Of a stretch of 64,000 bases of DNA, positions 8,690 through 17,823 are shown in pieces (the stretch's first letter is position 1; each line of letters opens with the position of its first letter). The position numbers and the translations under genes were made by a program. Origin of the DNA: Martinezella multihospitum (GTDB lineage Bacteria > Pseudomonadota > Alphaproteobacteria > Rhizobiales > Rhizobiaceae). Below the pieces are notes generated by a model. The model was not told the origin of the DNA, made no database searches, and saw only the letters and a program-made list of their open reading frames with translations. The stretch spans positions 744,001-808,000 of the forward strand of contig NZ_FMAG01000004.1 of the NCBI RefSeq assembly GCF_900094585.1, written 5' to 3'.

Positions 8690-9862
8690 ATGCCAAATGC
8701 GACCCAGACGCCGATAGCGCGAAAAATTTCAACAAATTCCGTCATTCGGACCATACTTGCAAAAGGTCCTATTTCCCGCGCGGATATTGCCAAGCAAACC
8801 GGCTTGTCCAAGCAGACGATTTCCGACGTTGTTCGCAATTTGGAGAACAATGGTTGGTTGAAGCCGACCGGATATACCGATGGGCGCTTGGGGCGAACCG
8901 CAATAACCTACGAGCTCGATGCAAGTGCCGGTTTCGCTGCATCCATCGATCTAGGTGGAACCAAAATCGCGGCTGTCATCTGCGATCTGGTTGGCAATAT
9001 CGTTGCCGAAACGAAAGTGCCAACAAGCTCGCGCGGCGGAGTTCATCTCGTTGATCAATTCCACGCCATTATACAGGACCTTGCCCGGGGCGCCTGCATC
9101 GATCTCTCCAAATTACGCGTCATAGCGCTGGCTACGCCAGGCGTGCTTGATCCGGCCACCGGACATATCAATGTCGCCCCGAACATTCCGGGAGTCGAAA
9201 CAATTGACTTGCGCCGACTCTTGAGCGACCGGATGGCAATCCCGGTCATCATTGAGAACGACGTTAATCTTGCTGCGCAAGGAGAGCGATGGCGAGGGCA
9301 CGGCTCCACATCGGATAATTTTGCCTTCGTGGCTGTAGGCACCGGTATCGGCATGGGCATTATTGCAAATGGTAGCCTCATGCGCGGTGCGCGCGGTGCC
9401 GCCGGGGAGATTGCCTATCTACCTCTCGGCGGTGAGCCATTTGATCCGGGCGGCTTTACCCTCGGCACTCTTGAAAGCGCCGTGGGTAGTGCGGCAATGG
9501 TGCGGCGCTATTCCGGATATGGTGGGCAAAGCGAGGCAACCGTAGCGGATCTTTTTTCGGCTCTGGTGGCTGGCGAGCCAGCCGCTGTTGCGGTGATCGA
9601 GGAAACTTCGCGATCGATTGCACTTGCCATTGCCGCGATCGGTGCAACGCTCGATCCAGAGCTGGTGATCATGGGCGGCAGTATCGGCGCGCGCCCCGAA
9701 CTTGTTGAAGCCATTCGCAGGTATCTGCCACGTTGCACGCCTTACCCACCCCGCATCGAGATCAGCCAGTTTGGCAATCGGGCGGCTCTGGTCGGCGGCA
9801 TCGGCATCGCAGTCGAGCACATGCATCAAGAGCTGTTCGGTGTTGATTTGCAAGATTCGTGA
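8690..9862 (+). CDS. ROK family transcriptional regulator
   Basis: 390 aa: a winged HTH (ISRADIAKQTGLSKQTISDV, about residues 25-45) joined to a ROK sugar-kinase-like domain with the phosphate loop DLGGTKIAAVICDL, ENDVNLAA (Asp retained) and GTGIGMGII. The usual zinc-binding His-x-Cys-x-Cys cluster after GAAGEI is not visible (AGEIAYLPLGGEPFD), which is common in many rhizobial ROK regulators. Probably senses a sugar or sugar phosphate and represses the nearby hydrolase and importer. Not a kinase in the strict sense. Confidence 0.92.
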   Translation: MPNATQTPIARKISTNSVIRTILAKGPISRADIAKQTGLSKQTISDVVRNLENNGWLKPTGYTDGRLGRTAITYELDASAGFAASIDLGGTKIAAVICDLVGNIVAETKVPTSSRGGVHLVDQFHAIIQDLARGACIDLSKLRVIALATPGVLDPATGHINVAPNIPGVETIDLRRLLSDRMAIPVIIENDVNLAAQGERWRGHGSTSDNFAFVAVGTGIGMGIIANGSLMRGARGAAGEIAYLPLGGEPFDPGGFTLGTLESAVGSAAMVRRYSGYGGQSEATVADLFSALVAGEPAAVAVIEETSRSIALAIAAIGATLDPELVIMGGSIGARPELVEAIRRYLPRCTPYPPRIEISQFGNRAALVGGIGIAVEHMHQELFGVDLQDS

Positions 9863-9905
9863 GATGGGCATCGTATCGCGCAAATGAATTGTTTGAAGAC
9901 ATGCG

Positions 9906-10484
9906 TCAGGCTGCCCGAGCCAATGTTAACCGTTGCGCAACTCGTGCCACGCGCTCGCCGTAGACGCGGGCGGTTTCCAGGTCGCCGATCGACATTTCGC
10001 TTGGGGCTGCGTCGGCATCGGACTGCGCCATGGGCGCGATGTACGACCCCATCCTGTTTGCATCGTCTCGCTTCGACGCCTTCACATTTGCAGGTTTCAT
10101 CCCCAGACTGACCCAAAGACCGCCGTGCTGTCCCGCCAGAAGCACGAGGTATTCGAGGGTATTGAGCTTGTCGCCGTTTAAACTGGCGCTGTTGGTGAAG
10201 CCTCCGAAAACCTTGTCCTGCCATTTGTTGGTGAACCAAGCCTTCGAGGAAGTGTCCGCGAACTTCTTAAACTGCCAGCTCGGACCGCCCATGTAGGTTG
10301 GCGATCCGAAGATGATGGCGTCCGCGGCATCCAACGCGGCCCATCCGTCATCTGAAAGATTGCCGTCGGCGTCAATTGCGTAAAGCGCGCCGCCCGCACC
10401 TTCCGCAACGGCTTCCGCCATCCGCTGGGTGTGACCGTAGCCGGAATGATAGACGACGACCGTGCTTGCTGTAGGATTTGACAT
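9906..10484 (-). CDS. WrbA-like flavodoxin-fold NAD(P)H:quinone oxidoreductase
   Basis: 192 aa starting at the ATG with an upstream AAGGAGG site (a longer frame exists but lacks one). The FMN phosphate loop is YHSGYGHTQRMAEAVAEG near the N-terminus and the second FMN loop is GSPTYMGGPSWQFKKF; GGLWVSLG is the third. These are the features of the WrbA/flavodoxin_2 group that reduces quinones by two electrons. It lies downstream of a DoxX-family gene in the same direction, a pair often placed under TetR or LysR control in redox stress. Confidence 0.88.
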   Translation of the reverse strand: MSNPTASTVVVYHSGYGHTQRMAEAVAEGAGGALYAIDADGNLSDDGWAALDAADAIIFGSPTYMGGPSWQFKKFADTSSKAWFTNKWQDKVFGGFTNSASLNGDKLNTLEYLVLLAGQHGGLWVSLGMKPANVKASKRDDANRMGSYIAPMAQSDADAAPSEMSIGDLETARVYGERVARVAQRLTLARAA

Positions 10485-10675
10485 GATAATTCTGGCCTCC
10501 TTCGGGCCGTTGCATTGCGCTGTCCGGAGGCGATTGCGCTCCATCCGGCGTCTTCTTTCAGGAGGGATTGATGGCTGGAGCTCGGATGACGCCCAATGCC
10601 TTGGCAATGGAAAGCCCTATCCAGCCGGTTTCGCGCGGGCTCTCTGGATAAAGAGCCCTTTTTACTGGGAGATGC

Positions 10676-11038
10676 TCAAGCGTGGCCGCCGACGGTGACC
10701 AGTACCAGCAAGAGTAGGAACACCACTGGCGGTGGGAGTTCCCTATAGTTCCGGATACGGACAATGGCCGCAATTGCAGCGAGCATGATGCAGGCGCCCA
10801 ATGCGACCCCGATGTATCGGACGCCGGCTGTGACCAACAACACTGCCGTCAAGAGTTCAAGCGCGGCCGTAACCCAGCACCACCAGGATGGAAATCCGAG
10901 CTGTACGAAGCCCGCGCGGATTTTTTGATGGCCACTCATGTTGACGATACCGCCGACGAAGAACGCCGCAGCAGCCAGCCAGACGAGGACGTTTTCGAGC
11001 ACCGTTGCGCCCGTGAAAATTTGAATTGGAAGATTCAT
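10676..11038 (-). CDS. DoxX family membrane protein
   Basis: 120 aa with four hydrophobic segments (about 17-33, 47-66, 70-90, 98-115) and the DoxX-like GHQKIRAGFVQLGFPSWW stretch after helix one. DoxX proteins are small membrane partners of thiol or quinone redox enzymes. It is probably the first gene of a two-gene operon with the flavoprotein (191-base gap) and diverges from the TetR gene. Confidence 0.85.
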   Translation of the reverse strand: MNLPIQIFTGATVLENVLVWLAAAAFFVGGIVNMSGHQKIRAGFVQLGFPSWWCWVTAALELLTAVLLVTAGVRYIGVALGACIMLAAIAAIVRIRNYRELPPPVVFLLLLVLVTVGGHA

Positions 11039-11098
11039 CGATTTTCTCTTCTGTAACGGCCAGTAGCGCCATAAATTCTCATATCATTATCATTTATT

Positions 11099-11111
11099 CT
11101 AGCAATGCTAG
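11099..11111. promoter_or_regulatory. Candidate TetR operator CTAGC-AAT-GCTAG
   Basis: A 13-bp palindrome with 5-bp arms in the AT-rich gap between the divergent DoxX and TetR genes, 60 bases before DoxX and 72 before TetR. The position fits an operator for both promoters; the arms are short so chance is possible. Confidence 0.35.
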
Positions 11112-11182
11112 TTTGTCAACTGATGTTCTTTTTGATAGCCTTTGCGAAAGAGAAATCATGCGACCGAAAATAGAGGAACGAC

Positions 11183-11755
11183 GTGGGCATCAGCGAACGC
11201 AAGATCCGGGAAAAGGACGAACGTCGCCGCAAGATCGTGGTTGCTGCAAGGACGATTGCAGAACGCGACGGCTGGGCTTCCGTCACCATCCGGCGCCTCG
11301 CTGACGAGATAGAATACAGCCAACCCGTTCTCTATTCGCATTTCCAAAATCGTGACGAAATCGTCGGAGCGGTCGCTCTTGAGGGCTTCGGCGAATTGGC
11401 TACGATACTCCGTGCCGCCATCAGACCATCCTCAACGCCAGAGGAGTCGGTGGAAGAGGTTGCGACCGCCTATCTCGATTTCGCTTTCGCCCGGCCCGCG
11501 ATGTATGAGGCGATGTTCATCCTTCCGACGGGCCTCCGCTTCGCCAGGTCCGACACGCCGGCGCAGCTGCGTGAGGGTTTTGGAGCCATGGCGACGGTGA
11601 TCGCGCCGTTCGCCCAGGATGTGGATACCGCGACTGAGACTTTCTGGGCTGGACTTCACGGATTGGCGGAGCTTGAGCGCCACGGCAGAATAAGACCCGC
11701 TTTCCGGTCTCGCCGCATCACCCTCATCACGCAGATGGTGTCGGGCCGGATCTGA
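11183..11755 (+). CDS. TetR/AcrR family transcriptional regulator
   Basis: 190 aa from a GTG start with AGAGGAA upstream. N-terminal HTH: RRRKIVVAARTIAERDGWASVTIRRLADEIEYSQPVLYSHF spans residues 14-54 (the recognition helix includes YSQPVLYSHF), followed by a ligand domain of the TetR_C WHG type (FWAGLHGLAELERHGR). Divergent from the DoxX/flavoprotein pair, which it probably represses. Confidence 0.9.
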   Translation: MGISERKIREKDERRRKIVVAARTIAERDGWASVTIRRLADEIEYSQPVLYSHFQNRDEIVGAVALEGFGELATILRAAIRPSSTPEESVEEVATAYLDFAFARPAMYEAMFILPTGLRFARSDTPAQLREGFGAMATVIAPFAQDVDTATETFWAGLHGLAELERHGRIRPAFRSRRITLITQMVSGRI

Positions 11756-11767
11756 GAGATTCTACGT

Positions 11768-12658
11768 CTAGGATTGTCGCAAGGCTTCGATGACGACCCT
11801 GAAGGCAGGTGAATTCTGCTTCCGACTGGGATAATAGAGATAATAGCCAGAAAAGGCTGGGGACCAGTCGTCGAGAACCTGCACCAAACGGCCGGATGTG
11901 ATCTCGTGCGCGACGATGTCTTCCGGTACGTAGGCGATCCCGTACCCGTTCGCCGCTGCGTCTATCATCGCGTAACTGGTGCTGAAGGTAAGCTGTCCGT
12001 CGACACGAACTCGCAGTTCCCTTTCCCCTTTGGCGAACTCCCAGACATACAGGCCGCCTGAGCGCGACTGGCGATGATTGATGCAATCATGGTCGACGAG
12101 ATCCTGCGGGATCTGCGGCGCTGGATGGGTGGCGAGATAATCAGGAGATGCAACAGCCACGAGACGCCAGTCCGGCCCTATCCTTACCGCGACCATGTCT
12201 TTGTCTATGCTCTCACCGAGGCGCACACCTGCATCGAACCGATCCTCGACGATATTGCGAAAACCATTGTCGGTATCGAGCTCCAATCTTAGGTCCGGAT
12301 AGACCCGCAGAACCGGACGCAGCTTCGGCCAGACGACACTCTGCAATGCGTGATCCGACAGGGTGATCCTGACCGTCCCCGATGGCTTGTCCCTGATCTC
12401 CATAAGCTCGTCGATCTCGAGCTCAAGTTCCTTGATGCGGGGCGCCAGCGAGCGGATAAGGCGCTCTCCGGCTTCTGTCGGCGAGACGCTGCGCGTGGTG
12501 CGCGTCAACAGCCGCAGGCCCATGCGCACCTCGAGCTTCTTGATCGTATGGCTGATCGTTGATTGTGATGTGCCAAGCCTCGCTGCGGCCTTCGTGAAGC
12601 TGCGCTCTTCGGCAACAGCCAAGAACCATAGCATGTCGTTCAAATCTTCCCGCTTCAT
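11768..12658 (-). CDS. LysR family transcriptional regulator
   Basis: 296 aa. I start it at the ATG giving MKREDLNDMLWFLAVAEERS; the frame runs 33 codons further up but that part does not look like LysR. HTH is TKAAARLGTSQSTISHTIKKLE, and the C-terminal effector domain belongs to the CrgA/GbpR-like PBP2 group (VRLGESIDKDMVAVRIGPDWRLV). It diverges from the decayed MFS gene at 12760 and its downstream cyclophilin-like gene, its likely targets. Confidence 0.92.
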   Translation of the reverse strand: MKREDLNDMLWFLAVAEERSFTKAAARLGTSQSTISHTIKKLEVRMGLRLLTRTTRSVSPTEAGERLIRSLAPRIKELELEIDELMEIRDKPSGTVRITLSDHALQSVVWPKLRPVLRVYPDLRLELDTDNGFRNIVEDRFDAGVRLGESIDKDMVAVRIGPDWRLVAVASPDYLATHPAPQIPQDLVDHDCINHRQSRSGGLYVWEFAKGERELRVRVDGQLTFSTSYAMIDAAANGYGIAYVPEDIVAHEITSGRLVQVLDDWSPAFSGYYLYYPSRKQNSPAFRVVIEALRQS

Positions 12659-12759
12659 CGGCCGCGCCTCACATTCTGATCGATTAATGTCAGGAGTCGA
12701 TAAGTTCGAACAAATTGCAATGGCTAATAATGGAAGTCGGCTCGATCTATGTTTCATGC

Positions 12760-13164
12760 ATGACGCAACGAGACCTTACGCACCCGGATGTCCTGCAACC
12801 TTCACGCGCCGTTCTGGCGGCATGGGACGCCGTATCCGCAACAGCGCTGTGCGTGGCGGAATTCATGCCGGTCAGCTTCCTGTCGCCAATTGCCACTGAT
12901 CTCGGCGTGACCGAAGGACGTATGGGCCAAGCTATTTCGATTTCCGGCACATTCGCCGTTTTGATCAGCCTCTCGGTGTCGAATCTGGCCCGTCTGATCG
13001 ATCGATGTCTCGTTCTGTCGTCTTTCTCCCTGATACTTGTCGCCTCCGGCCTTTCCGAGGGAGCCGGCTGGCAGACCAGCTTCTCCTTTGCGGCCGCTGC
13101 CCTGGCGGGATCGTCGCTGCTCGCAGTCCTCGCCCGGCGTTCAATCCGGAGGAAACCGCATTGA
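12760..13164 (+). pseudogene. MFS transporter with large internal deletion
   Basis: 134 aa (a GTG/ATG further upstream is possible). Residues 20-95 match the N-terminus of AraJ/SotB-like MFS exporters: CVAEFMPVSFLSPIATDLGV then TEGRMGQAISISGTFAVLIS. Immediately after the third helix (LILVASGLSE) it jumps to what looks like the last helix of the family (GWQTSFSFAAAALAGSSLLAVLARR). About 240 residues are missing compared with the usual 380-400, in frame. A working 12-helix carrier is not possible, so I call it a deletion pseudogene, although it still has an ORF coupled to the next gene. Confidence 0.7.
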
Positions 13165-13625
13165 CGACCATCACAATCCACCGCCGAACGCTGCTCACAG
13201 GAATAGGTGCCTCCATGATTTTGCCGGGAATAGGTCGCGCCCAACAGGGGCGCGATCCGAACAGTCAGAAACCGACCGACCTCAGGATCAGGCTGACCTT
13301 CAATGACCTTGTCCTGACCGCGACCCTTTACGACAATCCGTCGGCGCGAGACCTCGTATCCATGTTGCCGCTCAACCTCAGGATCGAGGACTATGCAAAC
13401 AACGAAAAAATCGTCCGCCTGCCTCGCAAGTTGACGGAGGATGGAAGCGGACCGTTCGGCAACGAGCGTCCAGGCGACCTCTGCTATTTCAAGCCATGGG
13501 GCAACCTGGCGCTGTTCTATGGCGACTACAAATGGGATGGGCTGATCCGGCTCGGGCGTTTTGAGGGCGGGTTCGAACCCCTGCGCGTTCGAGGTGAATA
13601 CCCAGTGCACATCGAACGCATCTGA
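13161..13625 (+). CDS. Exported cyclophilin-like fold protein
   Basis: 154 aa from a TTG start with GGAGG nine bases upstream; TTG overlaps the stop of the MFS remnant (TTGA), implying coupled translation. The N-terminus is a twin-arginine-like signal (HRRTLLTGIGASMILPGIG, cut after GRAQQ). The mature part has the cyclophilin-like domain signature: FNDLVLTATLYDNPSARDLV and, near the end, FKPWGNLALFYGDY then GLIRLGRFEGG. This family is not a proven prolyl isomerase. Often found beside SDRs and hydrolases in stress operons. Confidence 0.85.
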   Translation: MTTITIHRRTLLTGIGASMILPGIGRAQQGRDPNSQKPTDLRIRLTFNDLVLTATLYDNPSARDLVSMLPLNLRIEDYANNEKIVRLPRKLTEDGSGPFGNERPGDLCYFKPWGNLALFYGDYKWDGLIRLGRFEGGFEPLRVRGEYPVHIERI

Positions 13626-13723
13626 AGATCTGCCAGTCACTAAAATTTCGATCGCGCAGAGACCGGACGCCTGCGTGGATCGTCTCTCCCTGCGCTACGC
13701 GTCCACTACCATGGAGACCACGG

Positions 13724-14833
13724 ATGACTGACCAGCATGAACATAAGATTCCCGCATTCGATCAGGGCATCGACCGACGCCAAATGCTGAAGCTGACAGG
13801 CATAAGCGTCGCGGCTCTCGGCGCTGCATCATTCTTCGACACTCAATTCGCAAAGGCACAGGATATGTCCAACGGTGCAAACAACTTCTACACCAGCGAC
13901 AAGGTGACTCTTCAAAAAGTCACGTTCAGAACTCAATACCAGATGAATGTCGCGGGGAACCTCTTTCTTCCCAACGACCTCGACCGTGCGGCCAAGCACC
14001 CCGCAATCATCGTCGGCCACCCCATGGGTGCCGTGAAGGAGCAGAGCGCCAATCTTTATGCAACCAAGATGGCAGAGCAAGGATTCGTCGCAATGTCGAT
14101 CGACCTGCCCTTCTGGGGATCGAGTGAAGGTCAATCCCGCAACCTCGTCTCGCCGGACATCTATGCTGAGGCGTTCAGCGCGGGCGTCGATTTCCTGGGC
14201 AGTCAGACTTACGTTGACCGTGGACGTATCGGCGGTATCGGTGTCTGCGGAAGTGGCAGCTTCATCATCAGCGCCGCAAAGATCGATCCCCGCATCAAGG
14301 CGATCGCCACCGTCAGCATGTACGATATGGGCGCGGCCTTCCGCGATGCGCTGAACAAGTCGCAGACCGTAGAGCAGCGCAAACAGTTCATCGCCACGGC
14401 GGCCGAGCAGCGCTGGTCGGAATTCGGCGGTGGCGACATCCAATATGTCGGCGGTACAACTCTTGAACTGACGGCCGACACAGATCCGGTGCAGCGCGAG
14501 TTCTATGATTTCTACCGCACTCCACGCGGCGAATTCACACCGGAGGGCGCAACCAGGCAAACCACGACGAAGCCGACGCTGACCAGCAGTGTGAAGTTCA
14601 TGAACTTCTATCCATTCAACGACATCGAGACGATCTCCCCGCGTCCGATGCTGTTTGTCTCCGGCGATCGCGCTCACTCGAAAGAGTTCAGTCAGAACGC
14701 CTATGATCGTGCAGCAGAGCCGAAGGAACTGGTCTGGGTCGCTGGCGCCGGCCATGTCGATCTCTACGACAGGGTCGATCTGATCCCCTTCGAGAAGCTC
14801 GGCGACTTCTTCGGTCAGCATCTCGCTGTCTGA
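13724..14833 (+). CDS. Exported alpha/beta hydrolase, YcjY/dienelactone-hydrolase type
   Basis: 369 aa with an Arg-Arg signal (DRRQMLKLTGISVAALGAAS, residues 17-36). Alpha/beta hydrolase core: HPMGAVKEQ oxyanion region, nucleophile elbow GIGVCGSGS (Cys175 in the position of the dienelactone-hydrolase Cys, or Ser177), acid in FVSGDRAHSKEF and histidine in GAGHVDLYDR. Preceded by the cyclophilin-like gene (98-base gap) in the same direction, so probably one transcript. Substrate unknown. Confidence 0.88.
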   Translation: MTDQHEHKIPAFDQGIDRRQMLKLTGISVAALGAASFFDTQFAKAQDMSNGANNFYTSDKVTLQKVTFRTQYQMNVAGNLFLPNDLDRAAKHPAIIVGHPMGAVKEQSANLYATKMAEQGFVAMSIDLPFWGSSEGQSRNLVSPDIYAEAFSAGVDFLGSQTYVDRGRIGGIGVCGSGSFIISAAKIDPRIKAIATVSMYDMGAAFRDALNKSQTVEQRKQFIATAAEQRWSEFGGGDIQYVGGTTLELTADTDPVQREFYDFYRTPRGEFTPEGATRQTTTKPTLTSSVKFMNFYPFNDIETISPRPMLFVSGDRAHSKEFSQNAYDRAAEPKELVWVAGAGHVDLYDRVDLIPFEKLGDFFGQHLAV

Positions 14834-14941
14834 TCGCGCATGCTCGGCCCAAGGTCATAACGGCTTTGGGCCGGGAGCGTTGGTGACACAGAAACGCCGA
14901 CGTCGGCCATCCGACACCCCCCTCGGCTGCTCTTCAATCAG

Positions 14942-15325
14942 CTACCTTTTCGCGGTCTGCTTTCGTCCGCGGGTTGTCGTCCTTTCAGGCACGCTTCTCC
15001 CATACTCGTTCCACCACGCCGTCAGGGCTTCCATGGTCGGTCCGAGCCCTCTCGCCTTCGCGGTGATCTCGTACTCCACGCGAGGCGGAACTTCGGCGAA
15101 GACAGTGCGCGACACAAGGCCATCGGCCTCCAGCTCCCGCAATTGTGCGGTCAACATGTGCTGGGTGATGCCTGGGATCGCTTTGCGCAACTCATTAAAC
15201 CGATAGACCCGTTGGTTAAGAAGCCACATGATTTCCAGCTTCCATTTTCCCGAAAGCAAAGCGAAGGCACGGCGCATCTCTTCATGCATGTTGATGTTTG
15301 CTGGTTCATTAGTCTGGTTTTTCAT
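14942..15325 (-). CDS. HxlR family transcriptional regulator
   Basis: 127 aa single-domain winged helix: LLSGKWKLEIMWLLNQRVYR, then FNELRKAIPGITQHMLTAQL recognition helix and the wing VSRTVFAEVPPRVEYEIT, all diagnostic of HxlR/YodB proteins. The conserved N-terminal redox Cys of YodB-like members is absent, so it may sense a ligand rather than quinones. Diverges from the DoxX/SDR pair at 15478-16635. Confidence 0.92.
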   Translation of the reverse strand: MKNQTNEPANINMHEEMRRAFALLSGKWKLEIMWLLNQRVYRFNELRKAIPGITQHMLTAQLRELEADGLVSRTVFAEVPPRVEYEITAKARGLGPTMEALTAWWNEYGRSVPERTTTRGRKQTAKR

Positions 15326-15477
15326 ACTTACAGCACCGAATTCATCCTACTTGCGTACATTCATTTAATACCACATTTTCAATCCACGCACCGGAGAGAT
15401 AGCGGATCGCTATTCCGGACATCGAAAATCTTCAACGGAGCAAGCTGCCGGAGCCATCCGGCGGCAACGGATATCCT

Positions 15478-15867
15478 ATGTCTGAATTCTATATTTACTG
15501 GGCCGCGACGGCCTTGCTTATCTTATTGTACCTGGCCTCTGCCGTGACCTATGTCGTCAAGACCGAGTGGGTGCGGCAAACAATCCTCGAGTTCGGCTAC
15601 CCCAGCTATCTTGTGCACTTTCTGACCTTCGTGAAACTCGCTGCCGTCGCCGCTATCGTCTTGCGGTTCAACGTTGCCGTCAGTGATCTGGCATATGCAG
15701 GCATGTTGTTTCACCTCCTGCTTTCCGGGCTTGCCCACATGGGCGCTCGCAAACCTCTGGGCGCATTGCCGGCCGTCATAGGACTGGCATTGCTCGTCGC
15801 CTCTTTCGCGACACAGAACGCGGGACGCCAAGTTCCCTCACCATATGCGTTCGCGCAGGCGCTCTAA
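15478..15867 (+). CDS. DoxX family membrane protein
   Basis: 129 aa with four membrane helices and DoxX-like ILEFGYPSYLVHFLTFVKLA after helix one. It is 24 bases upstream of an SDR gene, and an HxlR regulator is divergent, the same regulator/DoxX/oxidoreductase pattern seen at 9906-11755. Likely a redox membrane partner; no direct functional evidence. Confidence 0.85.
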   Translation: MSEFYIYWAATALLILLYLASAVTYVVKTEWVRQTILEFGYPSYLVHFLTFVKLAAVAAIVLRFNVAVSDLAYAGMLFHLLLSGLAHMGARKPLGALPAVIGLALLVASFATQNAGRQVPSPYAFAQAL

Positions 15868-15891
15868 TTGCCTAACCCGAAAGGAAACCAA

Positions 15892-16635
15892 ATGGGAAAG
15901 CTAACCGGAAAAGTGGCTATCGTCGCCGGTGCCGGCAGAGGCATCGGACGCGCCACGGCAGAACTCTTTGCTGCCGAAGGCGCGAAAGTGGCCGTATTGT
16001 CGCTCACCCGCGCCAACGTGAATGCGGTCGTCGATCATATTCAATCCAAGGGGGGCACCGCACTCGGCGTGGTCTGTGACCTGAGTGACGGCGGGCAGAT
16101 TGCAGAAGCAGTGGCTAAGGTCGTGCAGACATTCGGCGGCATCGACATCCTTGTAAATGTCGCATTCGACCCGACCGTCGTTCAATCCTCTATCCGCGAT
16201 CTCTCCATCGAACAGCTGCAGCGCAACTTCGATATGGGGCCGATTGCATACCTGCGGACCATGCAGGCCTGCCACCCATACCTGAAAGCCAGTGGGGAAG
16301 GCCGGGTGATCAACTTTGCGTCTCTGGCCGGCGTTCTCGGCATGTCGCCTTACGGGCCGTACAACCTTGCCAAAGAGGCCGTCCGCGCCCTAACGCGATC
16401 CGCCGCACGGGAATGGGGTCCGGACAAGATCACCGTCAACAACCTTCTGCCCGTGGCCGACACCTGGGGAGCAGGACCAGACACTCCCCCGCCGGCGAAT
16501 GCTCTCGGCCGCTTTGGCTCGCCCGAAGACGACGTCGCTCCGGTCGCCCTGTTCCTCGCCAGCAGCGATTCGAAGTTCATCACGGGGTCAAGTCTGACGC
16601 CTGACGGCGGGCAGATCATCGACAGCGCCCGATAA
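15892..16635 (+). CDS. Short-chain dehydrogenase/reductase
   Basis: 247 aa. I use the ATG after AAAGGAAACCA rather than a TTG eight codons earlier. Rossmann motif GAGRGIG at residues 13-19, NVAFD in place of NNAG, catalytic Ser in FASLAGVLG, Tyr and Lys in YGPYNLAKEA. Full-length classical SDR using NAD(P)H. The carbonyl substrate is unknown; co-expressed with DoxX. Confidence 0.92.
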   Translation: MGKLTGKVAIVAGAGRGIGRATAELFAAEGAKVAVLSLTRANVNAVVDHIQSKGGTALGVVCDLSDGGQIAEAVAKVVQTFGGIDILVNVAFDPTVVQSSIRDLSIEQLQRNFDMGPIAYLRTMQACHPYLKASGEGRVINFASLAGVLGMSPYGPYNLAKEAVRALTRSAAREWGPDKITVNNLLPVADTWGAGPDTPPPANALGRFGSPEDDVAPVALFLASSDSKFITGSSLTPDGGQIIDSAR

Positions 16636-16807
16636 TTCCCATTGGAGCGCTTCGTAAATCTCAGCAAGAGATGTGCTGTCCTTTCTGATCATCGGTCGGC
16701 TGAAACGGTTCTAATTTGACCTTGTGACATCAGATGTCAGCATGCTGCGTTTATCGGTTGTATTGCGAAAAGATATGCACCCGATCTTCTGGGATTGCCA
16801 TGAAGGC

Positions 16808-17722
16808 TTATTTCGAAGCGGCTCCCCGGCGCCGTTCGGCGGCCTGCATCATCTCGATGAACCGCGTGACCTTGGCTGGGCGAAAACGCGCGATCGGCAG
16901 CACCGCATGAATGCCGCCGGCAGGCAGCGTCCACTCCGGAACCAGTCGCTGCAGTCGCCCGGCCGCGATGTCGTCAACGACCATGTAGTCGGGAAAGACG
17001 GAAACGCCCATGCCAGCCTTTACGCAAGCATAGGCTGACGGTGTTTTGTCCGTCCGCACGGCGGAATGCATCTCGACGATCTCGGATTGGCGCCCTTCTC
17101 GAGAAAACACCCAGCGCAGCGGCTGGCGCAGGACCGCGTTCTCGATCCAGGGCAGCGCCGACACATCGGAGGGCTCGATGGCCTTGGGGAAGCTTGCCGC
17201 CAGTTTCGGTGTCGCTACCAGATATTGCTGGAACGTGCCCAGGCGCCGGGCTTTGTTGCTCATATCGTTCAGCCAGCCGACCCTGATCGCCAGATCCAGT
17301 TGACCACTGGCGAGATCAATGACGCTGTCATCGAAGATGAGATCGACGCGCATTTGCGGGAAGCGCTCCCGGTAGGCGACGACCACGGACGCAACGACCG
17401 CGGCGCCGTAGTCCAATGGTGCGGTCAGGGTCAGCGTACCGGCCGGTTCGCTCGCGTGAAGGGCCATTTCTCCGTAGGCGGCTTCCGCTTCCCGCAGGAT
17501 GATCACGCAGCGGTCGTAAAATATTCGGCCCTCTTCCGTCGCATGCAACCGCCGCGTCGTCCGCATCAACAATGAAACGCCGAGTTCCTCCTCCAGGCGT
17601 GCTACCTGATGGCTGACCACGGCCTTGGCGACGCCAAGCCGCTCGCCGGCGGCGGTGAACGATCCGGTCTCCACGACGGAAGTGAAGAAAGCCAGCCTGT
17701 TGAGATTGAGGAGTTCGCTCAT
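16808..17722 (-). CDS. LysR family transcriptional regulator
   Basis: 304 aa: HTH TAAGERLGVAKAVVSHQVARL and PBP2-type effector domain of the CrgA group (VGWLNDMSNKARRLGTFQQY). Divergent from the DsbA-like gene, with a perfect 17-bp palindrome 19 bases before its own start. Likely controls the DsbA/MBL pair and itself. Confidence 0.93.
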   Translation of the reverse strand: MSELLNLNRLAFFTSVVETGSFTAAGERLGVAKAVVSHQVARLEEELGVSLLMRTTRRLHATEEGRIFYDRCVIILREAEAAYGEMALHASEPAGTLTLTAPLDYGAAVVASVVVAYRERFPQMRVDLIFDDSVIDLASGQLDLAIRVGWLNDMSNKARRLGTFQQYLVATPKLAASFPKAIEPSDVSALPWIENAVLRQPLRWVFSREGRQSEIVEMHSAVRTDKTPSAYACVKAGMGVSVFPDYMVVDDIAAGRLQRLVPEWTLPAGGIHAVLPIARFRPAKVTRFIEMMQAAERRRGAASK

Positions 17723-17740
17723 GTCATTGTCTGATTAATT

Positions 17741-17757
17741 CATACAGTCTGTATGAT
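17741..17757. promoter_or_regulatory. 17-bp palindrome, candidate LysR operator
   Basis: TCATACAGTCTGTATGA is a perfect palindrome around a central T, placed 19 bases from the LysR start and 67 bases from the DsbA-like gene. Fits a regulator recognition site in a divergent promoter. Confidence 0.55.
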
Positions 17758-17823
17758 TGGCCGATATTTTTCTACAGAGCAAGAGCTGAGATGATCTGAC
17801 TTCGTAAACAGAGGACACGATCC

